Part shown: piece after piece, positions 6,474-9,303 of the stretch
How the letters are laid out: each line of letters starts with the position of its first letter
How positions within the stretch are numbered: the stretch's first letter is position 1
Source of the DNA: an uncultured Lachnospiraceae bacterium
Lineage (GTDB): Bacteria; Bacillota; Clostridia; Lachnospirales; Lachnospiraceae
NCBI GenBank assembly: GCA_902782715.1
Contig: CACZOG010000091.1
Span: forward strand, 1-9,303
Direction of reading: 5' to 3'
Length of the DNA: 9,303 nucleotides
Made by a program: the position numbers and the translations under genes
The notes under the pieces: model-generated
Seen by the model: the letters and a program-made list of their open reading frames with translations, nothing else
Database searches by the model: none
What the model was told of the DNA's origin: nothing

Positions 6474-7853
6474 TTAAAACAGTAACACATTTGCCATTCC
6501 GAAATATACAAGAAGCGAAATGGCATCGACCATTGTCGTGATAAAAGGTGAAGCCATTACCGCAGGGTCAAAGCCTAACTTCTTTGCGATCATGGGAAGC
6601 GTACATCCGATGACCTTTGCGACCATAACGGTTAAAACCATTGTCAAACAAACAGTAACGGCTACCAGAAGGGTTACGCTCGGATTGTTCATTATAAGTC
6701 TGTCCACAAGCATGATCTTTGCAAAACATGCAACAGCGAGTGCGCATCCGCAAAGAATTGCAGTTCTTATCTCTTTCCAGATCACACCGATGAGATTTCC
6801 GAATTCAAGTTCACCGAGTGATAATGCACGGATGATCGTAACCGAAGACTGGGAACCCGAATTACCGCCCGTATCCATTAACATCGGGATAAATGCAGCA
6901 AGCACAACCTGAGCAGCCAGTGCATTTTCAAACTTTGTCATGATGATTCCCGTAAAAGTAGCCGATACCATCAAGAGCATAAGCCAGGGGATCCTGTGTC
7001 TGAAAAGATCGAAAACATTAGACTTCATATATGTCTTATCGGAAGGCGTCATACCTGCCATGATCTCGATATCCTCGGTAGCCTCATCTTCCATGACGTC
7101 CATGGCGTCGTCGAATGTTACGATACCGACTAATCTTAGATCCGAATCCACAACGGGAAGTGCGATGAAGTTGTATTTCGAAAGCATCTGTACAACTTCC
7201 TCTCGATCATCATGCGTGTTCGCGAAGATCACGTTCTGATCCATAATGTCTTTGATCAATGTATCTTCATCCTGTGCAAGCAGCAGATCTTTAACGGTTA
7301 AGAAACCGATAAGCTTTCTGTAGCTTGTAACGTAACAGGTATAAATTGTTTCCTTGTCAAATCCCGTACGTCTGATACGTAAGATCGCTTCCTTAACGGT
7401 CATATCAGGTCGAAGCGTTACGTACTCTATAGTCATGATGCTTCCTGCGGAATTCTCCGGATATCTTAAGATCTCATTGATATCCTTACGAAGTTCCGGA
7501 TCTGCCTGTGCAAGAATTCTTTTTACGACATTGGCAGGCATTTCCTCGACGATATCTACGGCATCATCGACGTAGAGTTCGTCAAGCACTTCCTTAAGTT
7601 CGTTATCCGAAAAGCCTCTGATGAGAAGCTCCTGCAGATCGGATTCCATTTCAACAAAAGTCTCTGCAGCCAATTCCTTGGGGATCAGCCTGAAAAGAAC
7701 AGGAAGCCTGCTTTCATCCATCTCTTCAAATGTCGAAGCGATATCGGCAGGATTCATCGTAACCAGTATTTCTTTTACCGTAGGGTATTTCTTTTCTTCA
7801 AGAAGCGTAAGCAAAGTACTTACGATGATAGAAACATCTTTTGTTTCAGCCAT
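6474..7853 (-). CDS. mgtE: Magnesium channel/transporter MgtE
   Basis: Mg2+-selective channel of the cytoplasmic membrane, active as a dimer and gated by intracellular Mg2+ bound to its cytosolic domains. The 459 residues show the full architecture. The N domain (about 5-135) contains LLEEKKYPTVKEIL and an acidic stretch DELYVDDAVDIVEEM. Two CBS domains follow: about 138-200 (SAGSIMTIEYVTL) and 204-262 (NFIALPVVD, LVGIVTFDDAMDVMEDE). A plug helix comes next, then five TM helices from about 288. TGGNSGSQSS at 328-337 is the family signature. D443 (TTMVDAISLL) matches the pore Asp known as D432 in Thermus MgtE. The ATG at 7853 has AAGGAGG at 7862-7868 with 8-nt spacing. It is preceded by a structured leader with an upstream ORF and followed by ispF. 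I see no missing key residue. Confidence 0.97.
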   Translation of the reverse strand: MAETKDVSIIVSTLLTLLEEKKYPTVKEILVTMNPADIASTFEEMDESRLPVLFRLIPKELAAETFVEMESDLQELLIRGFSDNELKEVLDELYVDDAVDIVEEMPANVVKRILAQADPELRKDINEILRYPENSAGSIMTIEYVTLRPDMTVKEAILRIRRTGFDKETIYTCYVTSYRKLIGFLTVKDLLLAQDEDTLIKDIMDQNVIFANTHDDREEVVQMLSKYNFIALPVVDSDLRLVGIVTFDDAMDVMEDEATEDIEIMAGMTPSDKTYMKSNVFDLFRHRIPWLMLLMVSATFTGIIMTKFENALAAQVVLAAFIPMLMDTGGNSGSQSSVTIIRALSLGELEFGNLIGVIWKEIRTAILCGCALAVACFAKIMLVDRLIMNNPSVTLLVAVTVCLTMVLTVMVAKVIGCTLPMIAKKLGFDPAVMASPFITTMVDAISLLVYFGMANVLLF

Positions 7854-7861
7854 TGGTCTTT

Positions 7862-7868
7862 CCTCCTT
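7862..7868 (-). promoter_or_regulatory. Ribosome binding site of mgtE
   Basis: AAGGAGG with 8-nt spacing to the ATG. The surrounding AAGGAGGAAA decamer is identical to the ribosome binding site of the upstream small ORF (8050-8056), which also has 8-nt spacing. Confidence 0.85.
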
Positions 7869-7883
7869 AGATAATTTCAGACG

Positions 7884-8021
7884 AAAAACCGACGCAAAAC
7901 GATGATGCTCAGCAAAAGATCATCCGCATAAAAACAAATATCGGAATGCTGAGTTTATAAACTGCAAAAGGAAACGAATAAATATTCGCCTTCGCACGTT
8001 CGATCCGCCGCTGCGTCGGTT
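7884..8021 (-). promoter_or_regulatory. Long-range inverted repeat in the mgtE leader, attenuator-like
   Basis: On the minus strand AACCGACGCA (8021-8012, inside the small ORF) is perfectly complementary over 10 bp to TGCGTCGGTT (7896-7887); one further G·U pair is possible. Three more T (7886-7884) follow the right arm, giving GGTTTTT. The ~115 nt enclosed can form smaller hairpins: CGAATA/TATTCG (7989-7976), and CTCAGCA (7953-7947) with TGCTGAG (7914-7908). A GC-rich stem closing just before the mgtE ribosome binding site and followed by T could be an intrinsic terminator or the closing stem of a structured leader. The T-run is short, so termination is uncertain. Its left arm lies in codons 7-10 of the small ORF, so a translating ribosome would open it. 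I do not recognise the conserved blocks of the M-box or yybP-ykoY riboswitches. Confidence 0.55.
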
Positions 8022-8041
8022 GAGCTACTTCGATAGTCCAT
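7955..8041 (-). CDS. 28-residue small ORF in the mgtE leader, candidate leader peptide
   Basis: ATG at 8041, TAA at 7957-7955. The peptide starts MDYRSSSTDAAADR and ends GEYLFVSFCSL, with TCE between. Its ribosome binding site AAGGAGG (8050-8056) with 8-nt spacing is as good as that of mgtE, which is unusual for a chance ORF. It uses CGA for both arginines and GCG for two of three alanines; the cysS arginine codons I spot-checked are AGA or CGT. Together with its high GC this suggests RNA-structure constraint. The last codons and stop lie in a perfect 12-nt palindrome AGTTTATAAACT (7952-7963). Position and structure suggest a regulatory leader peptide whose translation controls mgtE. Known Mg2+ leaders (mgtL, mgtP) belong to enterobacteria and have different sequences. 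I do not recognise this peptide. A translated small protein of other function, or a fortuitous ORF, are the alternatives. Confidence 0.55.
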   Translation of the reverse strand: MDYRSSSTDAAADRTCEGEYLFVSFCSL

Positions 8042-8049
8042 ATCCGTTT

Positions 8050-8056
8050 CCTCCTT
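8050..8056 (-). promoter_or_regulatory. Ribosome binding site of the mgtE-leader small ORF
   Basis: AAGGAGG, 8 nt before ATG 8041. The stretch GGAAACGGAT (8051-8042), between this site and the start codon, can pair over 10 positions (one G·U) with ATTCGTTTCC (7979-7970) in the ORF itself. The small ORF could thus mask its own start. Confidence 0.65.
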
Positions 8057-8073
8057 TTTGAGATAGTATTTAT

Positions 8074-8119
8074 GGTTTTGAATGTGACCTTTTTACGATA
8101 ATCAATGGTTTTCAAAACC
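8074..8119 (-). other. Alternative-pairing element at the 5' end of the mgtE transcript
   Basis: GGTTTTGAA (8119-8111, minus strand) is perfectly complementary to TTCAAAACC (8082-8074). Its GGTTT can instead fold on the adjacent AAACC (8111-8107). The block AAAACCAT occurs twice, so one upstream arm has two possible partners. This lies between the predicted start of transcription and the small ORF. Whether it folds is unproven. Confidence 0.35.
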
Positions 8120-8127
8120 GCATATCA

Positions 8128-8157
8128 ATTAAACCACATTTACATACCAATATTCAA
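8128..8157 (-). promoter_or_regulatory. Probable promoter of the mgtE-ispF transcript
   Basis: TTGAAT (8152-8157), an 18-bp spacer and TTTAAT (8128-8133) preceded by TGG, an extended -10 feature. The start would be near 8121, giving a ~270-nt leader before mgtE. I found no better candidate in the gap. The match to consensus is moderate. Confidence 0.42.
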
Positions 8158-8185
8158 GCATAAAAAGCATTTTTATGGCTTTTTT
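8156..8185. repeat. AT-rich inverted repeat upstream of the mgtE promoter
   Basis: CATAAAAA (8159-8166) and TTTTTATG (8170-8177) form a perfect 8-bp stem over a GCA loop, extended by AAG/CTT past one bulged G. Six T follow on the plus strand only (8180-8185). It has the form of a plus-strand terminator, although no plus-strand gene is upstream. It touches the predicted -35 of mgtE, so it might instead be a regulatory site or a block to antisense transcription into glmM. Confidence 0.35.
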
Positions 8186-8216
8186 ATCTTTTTTCCGATA
8201 TTCTTCTGCAAATATT

Positions 8217-8246
8217 AAAAAAGCTGCCTTTCGACAGCCCTTTTTT
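8217..8246 (-). terminator. Rho-independent terminator of glmM
   Basis: On the minus strand GCTGTC (8238-8233), a GAAA tetraloop and GGCAGC (8228-8223) form a stem with one U·G pair. Six T (8222-8217) follow and A-rich sequence precedes, which lengthens the stem. It begins about 23 nt after the glmM stop and isolates glmM from the mgtE transcript. The matching T-run on the plus strand (8241-8246) means it could work in both directions. Confidence 0.88.
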
Positions 8247-8268
8247 AGTATGTTTTATATAAAAGAAT

Positions 8269-9303
8269 TTACTTTAACATATCGGATAACTCAAGGATCT
8301 TATCCTTGATCTCGTTACAGTACTTCTCACACTCTTCGTCCGTCTGAGCCTCTACCATGATACTGACAACGGGTTCGGTACCTGATTTACGAAGAACGAT
8401 CCTTCCGGTATCTGCAAGCTTTTCAAGGATGGCATCGGTTGTTTCCTTAAGTTCAGGTCTTTCAAGAACTTCATCCATCTTCTCAACTCTTACGTTGATA
8501 AGAAGCTGAGGGAAGATGGTAACATCTGAAACAAGCGAAGACAATGTGCACTTCTTCTCGATGCAGATCTCAAGAACCTTGATAGCCGTAAGGATTCCGT
8601 CACCTGTAGTTGCATACTTGTTAAAGATTACGTGACCGGACTGCTCTCCGCCTACGGAATATCCTTCTGCCTGGATCTCAGCGGATACATACTTATCGCC
8701 TACGGGAGTCTGAACATTCTTGATCCCCTTTGCGGCAAGTGCTTTTGTCAGACCGATGTTGGACATAACGGTTGTAACTACGGTATCTTTAACGAGCTGA
8801 TTCTTTTCTTTTAAGTAGCAGCCGTAAATGTAGATGATCATATCGCCGTCAACAAGTTCACCGTTCTCGTCAACAGCAAGACATCTGTCGGAATCTCCGT
8901 CAAATGCAAATCCGATATCAAGACCTTTCTCCTTAACAAGTGCCTGCAAAGATTCAATGTGTGTTGAACCGCAGTCTCTGTTGATGTTAAGTCCGTCAGG
9001 CTGATTATTGATAACGAATGTTTCGGCACCGAGCATGTCAAATACATTCTTTGCGATCATAAAAGAAGCACCGTTGGCACAGTCAAGACCAACCTTGTAT
9101 CCTCTGAAAGAATGTGTGGGGATCTGTGCAAGATATGAGATATACTTGTTTCTTCCCTGAATGTAATCGGAAGCACGTCCGATCTTATCGTTCTTGGCAA
9201 GTTCAATTTCAACCTTGCCGTCAATATACTCTTCAACAAGTTCAAGGATCTTATCGCTCATCTTGAAACCGTCTCTGTCGATAACCTTGATACCGTTATC
9301 ATA
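8269..9303 (-). CDS. glmM: Phosphoglucosamine mutase, C-terminal 344 residues (5' end beyond window)
   Basis: Converts glucosamine-6-phosphate to glucosamine-1-phosphate, feeding UDP-GlcNAc for peptidoglycan. The reading frame is open to the window edge. The visible part starts YDNGIKVIDRDGFKM, which follows the SASHNP active-site serine motif in this family, so about 105 N-terminal residues including the phosphoserine are outside. The methionine at 9261 is internal and not the start. Visible motifs are FDGDSDR (fragment residues 134-140, the Mg2+-binding loop with three Asp), GEQSGH (219-224, sugar recognition) and RKSGTEP (305-311, phosphate binding in the C-terminal domain). GEQSGH and the overall spacing fit GlmM better than other alpha-D-phosphohexomutases such as PgcA or ManB. 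The loop has DGDSDR where many homologues have DGDADR or DGDGDR, a tolerated change. A strong terminator follows, so the gene ends its transcript. Confidence 0.94.
   Translation of the reverse strand, partial: YDNGIKVIDRDGFKMSDKILELVEEYIDGKVEIELAKNDKIGRASDYIQGRNKYISYLAQIPTHSFRGYKVGLDCANGASFMIAKNVFDMLGAETFVINNQPDGLNINRDCGSTHIESLQALVKEKGLDIGFAFDGDSDRCLAVDENGELVDGDMIIYIYGCYLKEKNQLVKDTVVTTVMSNIGLTKALAAKGIKNVQTPVGDKYVSAEIQAEGYSVGGEQSGHVIFNKYATTGDGILTAIKVLEICIEKKCTLSSLVSDVTIFPQLLINVRVEKMDEVLERPELKETTDAILEKLADTGRIVLRKSGTEPVVSIMVEAQTDEECEKYCNEIKDKILELSDMLK

Larger units (their letters stand above)
7854..8268. other. 415-nt gap between glmM and mgtE: contents
   Basis: From glmM towards mgtE this gap holds the glmM terminator (8217-8246), an AT-rich inverted repeat (8156-8185), the probable mgtE promoter (8128-8157), an alternative-pairing element (8074-8119), the 28-codon small ORF (7955-8041), a 10-bp long-range inverted repeat ending at 7884, and the mgtE ribosome binding site (7862-7868). 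A longer 68-codon frame (7909-8115, minus) overlaps the small ORF in another frame. It has no comparable ribosome binding site and looks spurious. No tRNA or known riboswitch was recognised. Confidence 0.7.

Noticed and set aside
7981..8045. tRNA-like look of GGTTGAGCTAC and GTTCGATCC on the plus strand
   Set aside because: The elements are in the wrong order and spacing, and no acceptor stem or cloverleaf can be formed. The segment is better explained by the minus-strand small ORF.
7909..8115. 68-codon minus-strand frame in the mgtE leader
   Set aside because: It has no comparable ribosome binding site and runs across the leader in a different frame from the well-supported 28-codon ORF. Its protein is basic and low in recognisable features.
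9057..9261. Start of glmM at the ATG at 9261
   Set aside because: The same frame stays open to the window edge and encodes YDNGIKV, a conserved part of the family upstream of this methionine.

Overview
The window looks like ordinary chromosome from a low-to-moderate GC Clostridia member (Bacillota), most likely a Lachnospiraceae/Butyrivibrio-like anaerobe. That placement is an inference. It rests on the strong AAGGAGG-type ribosome binding sites, the cysS–mrnC gene order typical of Firmicutes, the clostridial BglB-type GH3 enzyme, and the MEP-pathway gene ispF. No insertion sequence, CRISPR array, phage gene, rRNA or tRNA was found.

Layout from left to right. (1) 1-1660, minus strand: the 5' part of mrnC (Mini-ribonuclease III, cut by the window edge), overlapping by one base the end of cysS (cysteinyl-tRNA synthetase). 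(2) 1661-1877: a divergent intergenic region with a good sigma-A-type promoter on each strand. (3) 1878-4178, plus strand: a cytoplasmic GH3 beta-glucosidase of the BglB type. It converges on the next gene over a hairpin that could stop transcription from both sides and that contains a ~35-bp tandem duplication. (4) 4313-5185, minus: a 10-TM EamA/DMT transporter. (5) 5244-5906, minus: a short acetyltransferase with Eis-like parts, followed by a strong hairpin terminator. (6) 5985-7853, minus: mgtE (Mg2+ channel/transporter) then ispF, 21 nt apart and probably co-transcribed. (7) 7854-8268: a ~415-nt gap holding a structured mgtE leader with a well-formed 28-codon upstream ORF, the mgtE promoter region and the glmM terminator. 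(8) 8269-9303, minus: the 3' three quarters of glmM (phosphoglucosamine mutase).

Most genes are housekeeping: tRNA charging and rRNA maturation (cysS, mrnC), isoprenoid precursor synthesis (ispF), cell-wall amino-sugar supply (glmM) and Mg2+ uptake (mgtE). The GH3 enzyme would hydrolyse imported beta-glucosides.

The least explained part is the mgtE leader. A small ORF sits there with a Shine-Dalgarno sequence matching that of mgtE itself. Its codons contain one arm of a 10-bp perfect inverted repeat whose other arm, followed by T residues, lies just before the mgtE ribosome binding site. A second, partly competing pairing would mask the small ORF's own start. I recognise no known riboswitch class (M-box or yybP-ykoY) in it. 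It is therefore the best candidate here for an undescribed cis-regulatory element, probably a leader-peptide attenuator.
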